This document shows, one piece after another, positions 33,877 to 47,629 of a DNA stretch of 64,000 bases. The notes beneath the pieces were generated by a model that saw nothing but the letters and a program-made list of their open reading frames with translations, made no database searches and was not told the origin of the DNA. This DNA is from Alisma plantago-aquatica (taxonomy: Eukaryota > Streptophyta > Magnoliopsida > Alismatales > Alismataceae). The stretch covers positions 1,056,628,244 to 1,056,692,243 of the forward strand of contig OY856412.1 of assembly GCA_963693085.1 (NCBI GenBank), written 5' to 3'. The translations under genes and the position numbers were made by a program. Each line of letters begins with the position of its first letter. Position 1 is the stretch's first letter.

Positions 33877-36800
33877 ATAAACCCTAACAAGGATTTGCCC
33901 CTAAAATCATACGCAAAAAGAGAGAAATACTTCATACACATCTCTTCCTCAAGATCACATGTGGCTTCCTCTACACCACAATGATGCCACCAAACCTCAA
34001 CCAAAATGATATCCTTCTTCTTCAACTAATTGATCTTACTATCCAGGACCAACACAAGACCTTCCACATACGACATGTCCTCATCCAACTCAACATCCAC
34101 TGGCTGCAAAACCAACTCAGTGTCAAGGTGACACTTCCTCAACATAGAAACATGGAACACTAGATGCAACCTTTGCAACTCATGTGGAAGCTCCAACTTA
34201 TAAGACACCTTCCCAACATGTGCCACCATAGGGTAAGGTCCCATATACCTTGGATCCAACATACCCTTCTTCTCAAACCTCACTACGCCTTTCCAAGGAG
34301 AGACCTTGAGACACCTTGTCTCCTACTTGGAACTACAACAACCTTTGATGTTTATCAGTAAAAGGCTTCTGCCTATCCTGGGCTGCCTTCAACTATTGAT
34401 GTATCATCTTAATCTTCTCTATCGTCTATTGTACAAACTCAAGACCTAGAAGTTGATATTCACTAGTCTCATACCAACACAATAGAGACTTGCAACATCT
34501 CCCATACAAAGCCTTATACAGTGCCATATCGATACTCCTCGGATAAATGTTATTGTAGGAAAATCTATCAAACTAATATGTACATCCCAACTGCCCAAAA
34601 ACTATAAGACACAAGCTCTCTATAGATCTTCAAAAGTTTGTATAGTCCTCTTTGATTTTTCATCTGTCTGTTGGTGAAATGTTGTAATGAACCTCAACTG
34701 CTTACCCATGGTTGTATATAGACCCTCCTAAAAATGACTAGAAAAATGAGGATCTCTTTCTGACATGAAGGTAGATGGAATACCATGCAATTGTACTATC
34801 TCATCCACATAAACCTATGAAAGTTTCTTAGTTGTATATGTTGTCTTTACCAAAAGGAAATGCACTGACTTGGTCAACCTAACAATGATTACCCAAATGG
34901 AATCATGACCTTTTGTTGTCCTAGTAAGTCCAACCACAATGTCCATCATGACATGATCCCATTTCCACTATGGTATAAACAATGGTTGCAAAGTCCCTAT
35001 AGGTTTCTGATGTTCTACCTTAACTTGCTGACACATTGTGCACTTAGGCACAAAATCAACTACTTCTCACTTCAAATTGGGCCACCTATACATGTCCTTC
35101 AAATTGCAATACATTTTGGTGATGTCGGGATTCATGGCGTACATTGAAGAGTAAGCCTCTTCTAGAACCAACTTCCTTAGACCATCAACATTTGGAACCA
35201 CTTCTCTATTGTGGTAACAAATTGTCATGCCTTCTGACTCATAGAAGCCATCATGCTTCTTTCTACAAAACTCTACTCAGATCTACTGAATCACAACATC
35301 ATCACGGTGTTCATCTCTGATCTACTTCCTTAATGTATGCTTCACCTATAACTATACCAACAAGCCTACCAACAAGGAGACTTCCAACTTCACATTCATC
35401 TGATGCAAGGAGACCAACATGTCTCTCTTATGGCTCAACAAAGAACAAAAATGTGTCTTATCCACATGTGATGATGAAGAATAATTCCTACTCAAATCAT
35501 CTACCACCACGTTCACCTTCCTTGGATGATAGTCTATGGTGCAATCATAGTCCTTGATTAGCTCCATCCAGCGTCTCTACCACATGTTCAGCTCCTCCTT
35601 TGAGAAGATATATTACATGTTCTTGTGGTCAATGAAGATATGACACTTCTCTCCATAAAGGTAGTGCCTCCATATCTTCCAACCATGGACCATGGCTTCA
35701 AGCTCTAGATCATGCATTGGGAATCTCTCCTCATGTTTCTTAAGTTGTCATGAATAAAAAAAATTGCATTCTTGCCTTGCATCAGCACGCAACCCAAACC
35801 ATTCATCAAAGAATCATAGAAGATGACGTAGCCCTTTCCTGCTCTGGTAGAACCAACATTGGTGCACTAGTCAACTTCTCCTCCAAAACCTATATATAAT
35901 GATGACACTTGTCATCTCAAACAAACTCTACATCATTCCTCGTCAGCTTTGTTAAGAGAACCACCAATGCGTAGAAGTTCTTGATAAACCTCTTGTAATA
36001 GCCTGCCAAACCTAGAAAGATGTGAACCTCTGTCAGTGTCTTTGGTTGCTCCTAGTATAACACATATTTAACCTTCTTGGGATCCACATGGACACCTTCA
36101 GAAGATATGACATGTCCCAGAAAGGACACCTCCTTCAGTCAAAACTCACACTTGTTGAACTTAGCATACAACTTGTGATGTCTCAACAAGGTCAACACCT
36201 TCCGTAGTTGTTGCTCATGTTGTTGGTTGTATTAGGAATATAGAGCATGTCGTCAATGAACACCACCACAAATTGGTCAAGGTAAGGTTGGAACACCTTG
36301 TTTGTCAAGTCCATGAATGATGTCAGTGTGTTGGTTAGTCATAATGACATAACCACAAAGTCATAATGACCATATCAAGTCTTAAAAGCTAAATTGGGTA
36401 TGTCTTCCACCTTGATCTACAACTGATGATATCCCAACCTCAAATCTATCTTTGAGAACACTATGACACCTTACAACTGATCAAACAAATCATCTATCTA
36501 TGACAAAGGATACTTGTTCTTGATTGTAACCTTGTTCACTTGCCAGTAATCTATACACAACCTCATGGATCCATCCTTCTTCTTCACAAACAATACTGGA
36601 TCACCCCAAGGGGACGTGCTCAGTATGATAAAGCCCTTCTCAAGTAATTCATGTAGCTTCTTCTTCAGTTCTTACATTTCAGTTGGTTCCATCATATACA
36701 ATGTTTGTGCTATTGATTGTGTGTCGGGTACCATATTCATCTCAAAGTCAACATCTCGGGGTGGGGGGACACCTGGGAACTCATCGTGAAACACATATTC

Positions 36801-38401
36801 AAACTCAAAAACAACTGGCACTTCCTTGATACTAGGATTCCTCACCTTGGTATCTACCACATGTGCCAAAACACTTCACAACATTGCCTCATCAACCTCT
36901 CGAATGTCATAGCTGACACTATACACATCGGAAGAAGCTTCCTATTTCCTTGGAAGATCCACAAAACATCACCGTCAACAAACGTCTCCACCTTGGAACT
37001 ATAGTATAAGACCACCTGATACTTCTCCAAAGTGTCCATTCAAAGGATCATATCAAATCCATGCATGTCAAGTGGTATAAGATCCACTTGAATGTTGCAT
37101 CCTGAAAAAGAAAGAATGCAAGAAGGACACAACTTCCACAACTCACCAGAACCAACCAAAGGGGTTTCTAGATGAAGTCTATGATGTCTATGACTAATAG
37201 GAAAAGAACAACTAGCAATCACTTCTCTAGTGATAAAAGAGTGCATCACACTCAGGTCATTCAAAATAGATATAAAGCAGGGAGAAGACAAATCAAAATG
37301 AAATAACTCCATCTGACATGCCACGACCCTTGGGTTGACTACTCCATCTGGCTGACTCATGGCATAGAATGGAGTCATTTCCAATTTTGTCACCTATTCA
37401 TCCTTCATGGGCTAGAACAACTTTGTAAGACCAACCTACCCACACTTATAGCTACCATGGCCTAGACGGTCGGTGTACCACTATGAGCTCCTGATAAAAC
37501 TACAGCCTCTACCCTTACTCAGAGACCACTGAGACTGAATCACTGACCTCTGGTGTGACTAAGGTGTTGAAAACCTAGGCTTCTTGAAGCCTCCAAGCAA
37601 CTATCCTTGATATTGTGCATGTCTCTTCTTGGCATTCATCTTTTGCTTCTCTACAAGTGATTGCTTTACTCTTCTAGCTGACTCCACAAACATGGAAAAT
37701 AGTTCCCTATTCTCTAAAGTTGATATTGGTTTTGTCAACTCAGAGATCAGACCCTTCTCGAAGCGCCTGATCCTCTCCCTGTCTGTAGTAGCCACATGCG
37801 GGCAAAACCTCAGAAGATAAATAAACTTTTCCTCCTACTCATTGATCATCATAGATTCATGTCAGATCTTCTCAAACTGCATGATCTTCTCATCTAGATA
37901 TGTCCTTGGGAAGTATCAGCTCACAAAATCTCACTGAAAAATCTTTCCAACTGATCACAAGACCAGGCCTTTTCTCATCCTCGATGGTCCACCAATGGCC
38001 AACACTCCCTTTCAATAGGTACACTACGTGCTTCACCTTATCCTCTTTAGGGATATTGAGGATCTTGAAGGCCTTATCCAACTCAGTTGACCACATGTCC
38101 ACATCTCCAGATCTACCGTATTGACATACTCCAATGCCCCCACATGCCTCAACCTCTCAAAGGTCTTCCCTGAATCTTGGGATTCCGTATTGGGGACTAC
38201 TACCCTTGCTTGGGGTACATGCATTTTATCCACCATATTAGCCATGAAATGTATAAATATGGACTGGAAAGCAGGATTGTCTACAGTTGCTGGGTTAAAC
38301 CAAGTCACTTCAGACATCCCATCATTTCTTTTATGCCTCCTAGCACTACCTCCTGGTGTAGCAACACTACTCTCTGTATGTTCTTTCTGTTCTCTAAACA
38401 T
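33877..38401 (-). pseudogene. Gypsy A gag-pol remnant
   Basis: On the minus strand, from the ATG at 38401, pieces of every domain of the element B polyprotein can be matched in order, broken by many stops and shifts. Gag (38401-37600): KTFERLRHVGALEY, LLKGSVGHWWT, RIRRFEKGL. The zinc knuckle near 37440 has Cys-to-Ser, His-to-Leu and Cys-to-Phe changes. Protease (37393-37040): the active-site region reads SILNDLSVMHSF instead of SILIDPGATHSF. Linker and RT (37039-36000): PGVPPPRDVDFE, and FIDDML at about 36250. RNase H (35567-35352): [12 protein letters not shown]. Integrase (about 35300-34350) is poorly readable. The tail with chromodomain lies at 34283-33905 (GPYPMVAHVGKVSYKLELP, VEEATCDLEEEM). 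Loss of the protease and zinc residues shows long decay. Confidence 0.88.
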
Positions 38402-38540
38402 ATCTTTTCTTCTCTTTTTCTTCTTCTGCATAAGAAGAAGTTACCATTAAATATGTCAGAGGACACTACAACATACACTAACCCTAGTCATATGTCCATG
38501 TAGACTCAGTGAACTTAAACCTATGATAACAACCTTTTCA

Positions 38541-41500
38541 TGTGACAACTCGATGCCACACGAACGAGATTACTCAAAACAAAGCTTGGAACTAGCAATA
38601 AGCATCTACATTACCATAAAATAGGGTAAATTAAAATTTATTCCATATAACCACAAAACTGGAAACTTATTACATTTGAGTCCACATGAAGCTACCTATA
38701 TTACATGATGATACATATCACTTTTCACTTGGTGAACTTGCCACAAACCTATTACATATGATAACCTATTCTCATATACAAGCCACATCTATACAAACAT
38801 GGCATACTGTTAAAAACCTCATATTGATGTACAAAGTCTACAAAACACCCCCAAGGACCTGAGAGTACAAGGATGACACATAGGACTCTAATACCAAACA
38901 CTAGCAGCATATCCAACCTTTGACAGCTATTGCTCCTCTTGTTGCTCAACCTCAAGTGCACTATCTCTACCTCATCATGCACGACCACCTAAAAGATGTG
39001 GAAACCCACAGAGTGAGACTAATGTCCCAATGAGAGATATAACTATCAACCAACAACTATTATTAACATCGATAAACTTAAGCAGGAAGATAACATTATC
39101 ATCATGTTGAGCAGATTCAGCTAAATGATATGAGTAAAGAAATTAACGTTGTATAAGCAATTAGGCATCTACAACTAAGTATTAGAACATCTTATACTTT
39201 TAGAAGAAATATGAAGAACATGTATAATAGTTGATTTCTCTTACTGCATAATAAATCAACAAATTAGTACAAAATACAAGGAAAAGGGTCACCTAATGTG
39301 AGTCTTGTTTAACCCTAAGCAGATATACTACATAATTTTATTATGCCTTTTATTTACCCTGAGGATTTGACTCGTACCACCCAAATCCAACTGACCACTA
39401 CTAAGTCAAAATCAGTGCCATACAAGATCAATGGAAGAGTCGGACTCCATGATCTTCTCCTACACTACTCAGTCAGTTTGAGTCTACACTGCAATGACAT
39501 ATAGTCAAACTACAAAACAACAACTTATAGTCAAAGTTATAGTCATGTATACAGCAACTCATAGTCAAAGTTATGATCTTGTAAACACCTAGCCCACCTT
39601 GGTATAGGTCACAGCACTAAAAACCAGGGTATATAACCTAATCGTCGATGCACAACTACAGTTGTCTTCTATCACGTCATCTCACATCACATCATCATCA
39701 AGACCTGATTCATTCTCAAAACACTAGTGATCAAGATGTCAAGGACATGCAATCACTTGCACCTTCCGTACTCAACAATATCTGCTCTTGGTTTCCCTTG
39801 GGAATACTTGTTTCACCATCCAACAAAGTTCTGACTCTGGAATGGATCTATGGCACAGGACACTACATGATTAGGGTTTCATTTGATTAGTAAATCCAAT
39901 TGGATATGTTTTAGCATCAATCAAGTTACAATGTACAAACCCCAAATAAATTCTACAAAATAGGGGTAAAGGTACAAGTCTAGAAGATATGAAGTGTCTG
40001 AGTGTAAGCTTGTCACATCATCACTTGATATCACTACCATACAAGGCCATCAACATTATCCCATCACTAGGGGATAGCAATCCATCATCTCATCACTAGA
40101 GGATATCACCTCATAGTAGGCATTGAGCATCTACTAGGTCATAAGACCCAAATCACGTCATCACTTTTCTCATCATTCCTCATAAGGGCCCATAATTATC
40201 ACCATGTGTCATATAAAACACACCATATTTATCACTAGCTATGATATTCATTCCACCTGCAAGATTAGGCTTACACAAGTAGGAGAGAGAAAACATTATC
40301 TCATGTTATTCATTCAAGTAAGCTCAACAATTACATCATACACTTGAAACATTAGGGTTAGGGTTTCTCATATAGATGATTAGTGTTTCCATCACATAAC
40401 TCAACACCAAACCCTAGATACATCACTTCCCACTTATTTGGAGCACATTAGAATTAAGCATCATCATTATTATCATGATTAGTCAATCATATCAAGCAAC
40501 ACTATGTTTCATCCATATAAGAAGACAAGGTGTAGCAACCAACCTTCATACAACATGTGTAGTGACCAATCAAGGCTCAAGGTGTAGCGACCACAAAGCA
40601 TAAGGTGTAGTACCATAGGTGATTAACACCTTGTTACGACCAAACTAGGTGTGTGTGGCAACTAACCAAAATAGGAGCATGTGTTTCAACCACAAGAGAT
40701 CATATGTAGCGACCCATGTAGCAACCAAACCAAGTTCAAGCACTGTAGGGACCACACATTAGGGTTAGAGTTTGTTGTGACCGCAACACCCCCATCAACA
40801 TGTAGTGACCTCAAACACCAAAGTTAGTGTAGAGACCACAAGGTCATCCCATTCCAAAAAGAACATAACCAACTCAAAAATAGAACTAAACCATGATTAA
40901 AATAGATGATCACCATCAAGAAAACTAAGCATCATCAAGTGGAAACTCCATGCAAAGATGGTCATCAAAAACCTTAAAATAAACATCACCAAGGTAAACA
41001 TGGAAACCATTATGATAGAAGGAAAACCATGTGTCCAACTCATGTCACCAAAAATCAAAACCTCCAACATCATATGATGGGCAAAACATAATAAGATGAT
41101 AAAACCAAGGATCATGTTGTGTGTAACAAACAACAATTCCATTATCACTTAGAACTCGAGTGCATGAAATTAGGGTTTAGGAGAAAGAATAGTATATGCA
41201 AGATTACTTCACAATCTTAAATCCTAGACTATAACACATCATCTAACATGTTAGGATCACATTTTAGAGATGAAATCAGCAACAAGCAAGCAATAATATA
41301 GTGCAATTATAATAGAGGGGAAAGTTATATAACGTGCCTTAAGATGAAGATCAAGCTCCAAACCATGAGCTCCAAGAGATAAGAGGAACTCCAACTAGGA
41401 TCAACTCCACAACCAACAAGGTCACACTCAAGAAGAAGAGAAACATACCAAGGTCAAAGGAATCTCAAGGTGAATAAAGCTCAAACCCTAAGCTGAATAA

Positions 41501-42052
41501 AGAGGATAAAGGAAGAAAGATGAAAGCTTCATCTCACATAGGTACTACCATGGTCAAGACATAGTCTCCGACTATATGGAGGGAAGTTTCCTCAAGATAG
41601 CCACCATGGTGATCCATAGTCTAACAGCCAATGAGAAGAAAGGAAGAGGTAGGATTTTCAATATAAATGAGATTAAGGTGAGGAACCACTTACCAAGATC
41701 AAAGATCACCAACGATCACCACAAGGGAGATGTTCAAGCTCAAGATCATCACATGCAAAGATGATCGATCACCAAAGGACCAAGATCAACACCTTCTCTA
41801 GGTCCACCAATCTCAAGGCTGAACACGAGGGAGAAGAGAGGGAGAAGAGAGCTAAAAGAGATAATTGCATGTGAAAGAGAGGGTTTATATACTCAAGTGA
41901 AGGAGAGAGGTGAAGATCATGAGGTGTTAAGGTATAAGAGCACCAAAAGGAAACTTGTCCAACAAAGGATCGGCTATGCAACTGCTCTAGACATGTATGC
42001 AACAAAGGGTGATAAAAACAAAGTAGTGTACTGACCACTTAGGTCCACTACA
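38541..42052 (-). repeat. Gypsy A 5' LTR (right copy, interrupted by element C)
   Basis: It starts TGTGACAACTCGATGCC at 38541. On the minus strand at 41894-41881 it carries GAGTATATAAACCC, a good plant TATA box. If it is used, the transcript would run through about 3.3 kb of LTR before reaching the primer site. The TGTAGCGACCA-type motif array is at 40535-40840. The LTR stops at 42052, where CTACA precedes the TG of element C. Confidence 0.8.
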
Positions 42053-42542
42053 TGTGAGAACCCATTACACTAAATGAGATTACTCAAAACATAAAACACG
42101 ATCAATCAATAAATCACATACCCAAAAATATGGGTAAATTAAAACTGATTTCAACATCAACACCCGCTCAAAAACATTAGCATAAGAGCCTAACATCTTT
42201 CTTTTATCCATACTATAGCCAAGAATTTGATACAAATTGTTCTATCACCTTAGCCACATCATATATACACGGGAGAACAATATATGTGTATGCCACACAA
42301 ACAAGCATTAATATGCTAACAAAAGTATGATTCGTTTGAAACACCATATACAAACTTTTCCTGCCCAGACCTGAGAGTATAGGGATGACTCTAGGACACA
42401 CTAGACATCTAATCAAATTTCTCAAAGATTCATTACTATAGCTCCTCTTTGCTGCCACATGTTTGTTTTTGTCACTTCCGATTACCTAAAAAGATGTGGT
42501 AAACCACAAGGGTGAGACCCATGTCCCAGCTAGAGATATAAC
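42053..42542 (-). repeat. Gypsy C LTR, left piece
   Basis: TGTGAGAACCCATTACAC begins a second Tekay-like LTR, similar in its first 40 bp to the start of the Gypsy A LTR (GAGATTACTCAAAAC shared). It is cut at 42542 by element B and resumes at 57492. Together the pieces give an LTR of about 4.83 kb. Confidence 0.85.
42538..42542. repeat. Target site duplication of Gypsy B, left copy (ATAAC)
   Basis: ATAAC precedes TGTGGGCTC here and follows TGTTACA at 57487-57491. Joining the flanks at this word restores a continuous element C LTR. Confidence 0.95.
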
Positions 42543-44160
42543 TGTGGGCTCTGATCTCCAAACCATGACATAAACACGATTAAAACTTAGCAGAAGCGAA
42601 TCGGTAATCAGCGGAAGACCAAAAATCACGGGAAATTAAAACTTTTCGAGATAAGAACTTGGATCCATAAAACTTTTTCATAAAGAGAGATAAACTGTTT
42701 ACATCTTAGGATAATTACTTCTTGAGTAATTATATACATCAAGATACAAAATCTCAAGATCACTATACAAAAGACTCCAAGACCTGAGAGTACAGAGGAC
42801 ACATAGGACTGACTCTAACTACACCACATGGCAGGACAATCTCCACCTGAGATTATTGCTGCCCCTGGTGCTGTAGCTGCTGAGACTGATCACCTGTAGG
42901 CTGGTTCCTTCGTCTCCGACGTCCACCTAAAAAGTTGAAGTCTACGGGGTGAGACAATTATACATAATTGTCCCAGCGAGAGTTATAACTCTCTGCCAGA
43001 AGCTTTAATATAACATCAAAGAATATCTTAAGCAGTAAAACCTTTAAAGTAATTAATAACAGTTGCAGGTATAACAAGATCTCAACAATTAGGAGATATG
43101 AAGAATATAAGCACAATTGCAATGTAACATCAATCGACTAACTTGGAGTTATCTCTAACAAGTTATTCTACATGGTTGATTATGTTTTACAATCAACATT
43201 ATGCCCTGTGGAGATGAGGCATACCACTCATACTCCAACTGATCGCTGAGAAGTCACATCAGTATCATACATAGGTCATTAAGAGAGTCGGATTCTCATG
43301 ACCTTCACCTTCCTCAGTCAGTAAGAGGATCACTTGTAGGACATTTCGTGTCTCTACCACTATAGCTCACCAGGGTAAACTGGTCCTTCGCTATTCTAGA
43401 GTCACAGTGGTGTTCTGTACTCTCTTCGTCATCAGGAGGTTTCATATTTACCTACCACTGACACGGATATCTGTGCTTTCTTCGTCATCAGGAAGTTTCA
43501 TGTTTACCTACCACTGATACGGTATGGAATTATAGTGAAGGATGGATGGATTACACATCAACATCACTTTCCTACACTAGGATGTAAGGTTCTACACATC
43601 CATGTACCCCACATACTCAAAAGTATGTGCTCCAGGAGTTCCCTGAGGAAAACCTGTTTCACCATCACTTAATCTCTAACAATGATGGATCTATGATCAG
43701 GGCTCTACATTATACTTGATTAGTTAGGTACATTCAGTATTCTTTAACAGCATACATTGTTCTTCAAACAATAATAGTAGCATAACAGCTATAAAAGAAG
43801 AATACTAAATGTAATAGGCCTAGCTCATGTCAATCATCATTTCTCATTATCCTCATCACAAGTCATCTCTAAAGCATGACCTTGATGGCATTCATGGCTC
43901 TCACAACCCATTATCATCATAGGATGCCACTGACAAGGCATCAGATTAATTTACTTATTCATAAGGCTAACAACATGCCTTTAATGAAATAAACATCAAC
44001 ATCCATACCTGGATATAATTACCTTCATATCAGAACTTGCATGGTTAATACAACTGATAAAGGTAATAAAGAAATAAGGAATATACTTCCCACTATTGTC
44101 ATAAGAGTTAAATCTCTAATTCTCATTAATTGGAGTTTAATACTCAAATGCATGCCATTA

Positions 44161-44270
44161 CCCTTGAATTAGGGTTTACTATTCACATTACATGTCATCA
44201 CCCTTGAATTAGGGTTTACTATTCACATTACATGTCATCACCCTTGAATTAGGGTTTACTATTCACATTA
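44161..44270. repeat. 40-bp tandem repeat, 2.75 copies, in the Gypsy B LTR
   Basis: The unit is CCCTTGAATTAGGGTTTACT plus ATTCACATTACATGTCATCA, repeated without change. The same array is in the other LTR at 54035-54144, so it predates the insertion. Confidence 0.95.
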
Positions 44271-44869
44271 AGGTGAATTGAACTCATAACATCATCATGT
44301 ATGAGTAACATCATCATTGATGTTCTCAGGTTAGTTAAAGGTTCATCATTTATCATAATTAGGGTTTCTATGATCTCACACAGGTGGATCATACCCTAAT
44401 TATGCTCATTCTTGTGCATTGGAGATGCTTTAATTGAGTTTCCACTTAAAAAGGGTATTTTCTCTCTCTAGAAGTACTTTCTCTCTCTAGAAGTACTTTC
44501 TCTCTCCTCATACTGTTAGGTGATGTCAACATCACTCTAGATCAGGTTGGATTGAGTCATCATAGTCTAATATAGTTAAAACATCATCATCATGTGATTA
44601 GGGTTTGATCTAATCAAGGTATTACTCAATTTACATTTCAGGGGTATTTTGGTAATTCACCCCATTGATCATCATCATGGTCAAACCTTAGTCCATTAAT
44701 CCCTTAATATCCTAGGTTATCATTAGGGTTTGATTAGGGCAACATTGAACCATTTATTTCATCAATTGATAGAAAGAAGTCAACTTTGAATCACATTGAT
44801 TGACCTTCAACCATCATACTTCAATTGAGTTGAGATCGTTTGAAAGTGTTGACCGTTTAGCCAATTTTG

Positions 44870-46370
44870 ACTTTTCAAGACTGCGAGGGTGTGTTGACCG
44901 TTTAGTCTATTTTGACTTTAGGACTGCGAGCCCTCAACCTCTTCCAAGACCACGAGCCCCCTCAACCTATTTCAAGACTGCGAGCCATCATGTGAATTCA
45001 AGACCGCGAAGCTATGTAGACCGTTTGCCCACTTTGACCTCAGGACCGCGAGGCCCCTCGCGGTCTTGAGACCGCGAGCCTCCTCTCGGTCTTGAGACCA
45101 TGAGCCCCCTCACAGTCTTGAGACCGCGAGCCCTCTCACGGTCTTGAGACCGCAAGGCTCTCATGGTCTTAGCCGCTTGGTCCTTCAACAACAAAATCAA
45201 AGGTTACCACCTAATGTCAACCAAAGTTGAAGCCCTCAAAAGGTCAAAGCTATGATGACCACTTATGAATTGGGTCAATTAAAATTATGCTTGACCACTT
45301 GGTCATTCAATTGACCCTCAATGGTTGACCAATTGGGATTGAAATCGATTCAATTAGGGTCTATCAATGTTCACCCATCAATACTCAACAATGTGACTCA
45401 ACACAAGGTTGAACCCTTCAATCGAGCTCCAAATGGGCCCAAACTTGGCCCAAACGGTCTTGAGATCATGTGGGTGGACCCCACATGGACTTGAGACCAT
45501 TTGCCCAAGATTTCATTAAAGTCCAAGGTGATTTGATAGGGGTTGAACCATGATTGATCCACAAAACAGAATTTTGATTAAATTGATAACTTATTTGCAA
45601 TTAGGTCCTCATTTGGTCAACTTACTTAACCCTAGACCTTCAAACGGTCTTGGTTGATTGTCCTCTCGGTCTTGAGACCGTTGGGATGAGTTCCAAACGG
45701 TCTTGAGACCGTTTGCCCATCCAATTTTGGATTCTAGTGCAAATTCATCAAGGTCTGACCTATTGAGTTGATGATCATATCAATATTTAATTGCAATATA
45801 ATTTGGTATAATTGTACCTTCAATTGGTCAACTATTCTTGACCCCAAACCTCCAAACGGTCATGGTTGATTGCCCTCACGGTATTGAGACCGTTTAGGTC
45901 AATCAACCCTAAAAACCCTAATTTATATTATTATAATTCAGTACTGATTTCATCTAGGATTAGCCCTAGTATTCACCCTTCAACTCTTAGCCCGTTTGGA
46001 ATTAGACCATCAAACTTGGTGAGTTGTTAATTAACATTATTTTGAACAGTAATATCATACGGTCAACGCCTGGTCAACGACCTTACACGGTCTTGAGACC
46101 GTTTGCCCAAAAAGGCAATTTCAGACCGTTTGAGAATCAGGAATAAATTCATTTAAAGTTGTTACTTAAAAAGGTCATATCTCCCGATTCCTTTGGAGTT
46201 AGCCTCCCAAATTTTGAGGGTAATTAACCTATATAATTAGAAACAGATTTCTTATACGGTCCACGCTCGGTCAACGGGGACAAACGGTCGTGAAGACCGT
46301 TTTCCCTGTCGCAGTCTCGAGACCGTTTGCTCACCTCGCGGTCTTGAGACCGAGAGAGCAAACTGTTGGG
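44870..46370. repeat. Array of CGGTCT-TG-AGACCG inverted motifs, left LTR of Gypsy B
   Basis: About a dozen copies occur, near 45060, 45085, 45112, 45139, 45457, 45667, 45697, 45878, 46090, 46284, 46310 and 46337. Some extend to 10-bp arms (CTCGCGGTCT on one side of the TG). In between, half-motifs such as GACCGCGAG and GACCGTTTG are frequent. The region is otherwise non-coding. Confidence 0.92.
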
Positions 46371-47582
46371 ACCGTTTAAGAAAGTGGAAAGTGGTGGGTT
46401 TTTCTTGGAAATCACGCCTTTATCTCCTAGCTCAAGAACAGTACGGATATTCCATGGATTTGCTTGCAAAATAGCAGGGAAAAGTAGGGAAACATGAAGA
46501 GCTATCATCTAACCGCATATAAGAGATGTACATAGTAAAGCATGGGTTTAGAGTTATAAAACCCGCCTAAAGCTTGCTTCTTGAGCTCCAAGCTTTCAAG
46601 CTCCAAGCTCTAATGGCGTCTTTGAGTTCCCACAGGTTGGCCAAGGTGAAAACTCCAAGGAAGGATGAAAAGAGACGGCTAGAAAGGTAGGGTTTCAAGA
46701 GTTAGCCATGAAGATGACCTTGAATTCGAGTTCTAACCATGGAATTAGGCAAGAAGAGGGGTTCAAACCTACCTTGCACCCTTGGTCGTTCCTCTTGAGC
46801 TCCAAGACAGTCCTTAGTCGGCCAAGCAAAGAGGAAACAGTGATATGCACGAAGGAAAGGTTTCTTTGCTTAGAGAAGTAAAGTGTATAAATACCTGGGT
46901 GATGTTTCATTAAAGGCCCATAAGTTTCCCCTTATTCCAACTAAGTCCTTCCCTCATTACTTGCTCGTCCCTTCCTCTTTATTCTAAGGACAAACCTTAT
47001 CTTAAGGTCTAGAAAATAAGGCAAAGAAGAACAATCTAATAATAAAGTACATACATAAAGAGCTTTTGCACATATACCCTGATTATTCAATTACAAGGCA
47101 TATTTGATAACCTGATAACTCAAATGAGGTGACTTCCTCATCATTTCTTCTCTAAATGATGGCAAGAGTTTAAAAGATACTTTAGATGACATATTTTACA
47201 ATTTGGATCCCTTAATTTGGGTAAATTACATTTTACTCTAAATTAGGGTTTCAAGCACCGGGATTGCTTCCACAGCTGCACCTTGGTGCCCTAGCTTGGG
47301 AAATCCCTCAAACTTTACCAAAAAGATTCTCATGATGTCTCAACATCAGAGGAACATCTCAACATGTGAAAATTGCAAGTTAACCCTTTCAACTGGGTAA
47401 ATTGCACATAGGTCCCTGTATAACAAAACAATGCTACAACTTTAAATAAAAAGGAGCAAATACTGAAATATATGTTTCTTAGAAACTCAATTACATGCTC
47501 AGAGTTAATCACAAAGATTTAATCACATATTTAGGCAAAACACCTAGGGTTAACTCATAACCCAGGTCAGGGATGTTACAAA

Positions 47583-47597
47583 TTATCCACCCCTTAC
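47583..47597 (-). promoter_or_regulatory. Gypsy B purine-rich tract
   Basis: On the minus strand the interior ends GTAAGGGGTGGATAATT directly before the TGTAAC start of the 3' LTR. The position and purine content fit the plus-strand primer, though it is not a pure purine run. Confidence 0.6.
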
Positions 47598-47629
47598 AAG
47601 GATTTCGTCCCCGAAATCGATAAAACATA

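Larger units (their letters stand above)
30276..42052 (-). mobile_element. Gypsy element A (Tekay/Del-like chromovirus), old and degenerate
   Basis: A left LTR copy (30276-33873), a decayed gag-pol interior and a right LTR copy (38541-42052) make up an 11.8-kb minus-strand element. The left LTR lacks its first ~455 bp (homology to the right LTR begins at AGATGTGGAAACCCA). The right LTR lacks its last ~550 bp because element C starts at 42053. The primer site is decayed (CTATGATAACAAC at about 38521). The LTRs differ at many positions, so this is the oldest of the three Gypsy layers. Confidence 0.85.
42543..47580 (-). repeat. Gypsy B 3' LTR (left copy, 5.04 kb)
   Basis: The LTR is bounded by TGTGGGC and GTTACA. 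Internal landmarks are a 40-bp tandem repeat (44161-44270), a doubled CTCTCTCTAGAAGTACTTT (44461-44515), an array of CGGTCTTGAGACCG motifs (44870-46370), and a TATA-like word GTATTTATAC on the minus strand at about 46893-46884, 690 bp from the LTR start. I see no protein-coding region inside; open frames are short and not shared with known proteins. Confidence 0.95.

Noticed and set aside
30276..42052. The many 60-130-codon frames on the plus strand within Gypsy A and its LTRs
   Set aside because: They are antisense or out-of-frame shadows of the gag-pol remnant, or low-complexity LTR sequence.
44161..44270. Regular 40-bp repeats that could suggest a CRISPR array
   Set aside because: The units are joined head to tail without spacers, in a plant LTR, and are duplicated in the partner LTR.
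46224..46508. 94-codon minus-strand frame in the Gypsy B LTR (also 56130-56414)
   Set aside because: It overlaps the inverted-motif array, has no known motif, and is conserved only because the two LTRs are copies of each other.
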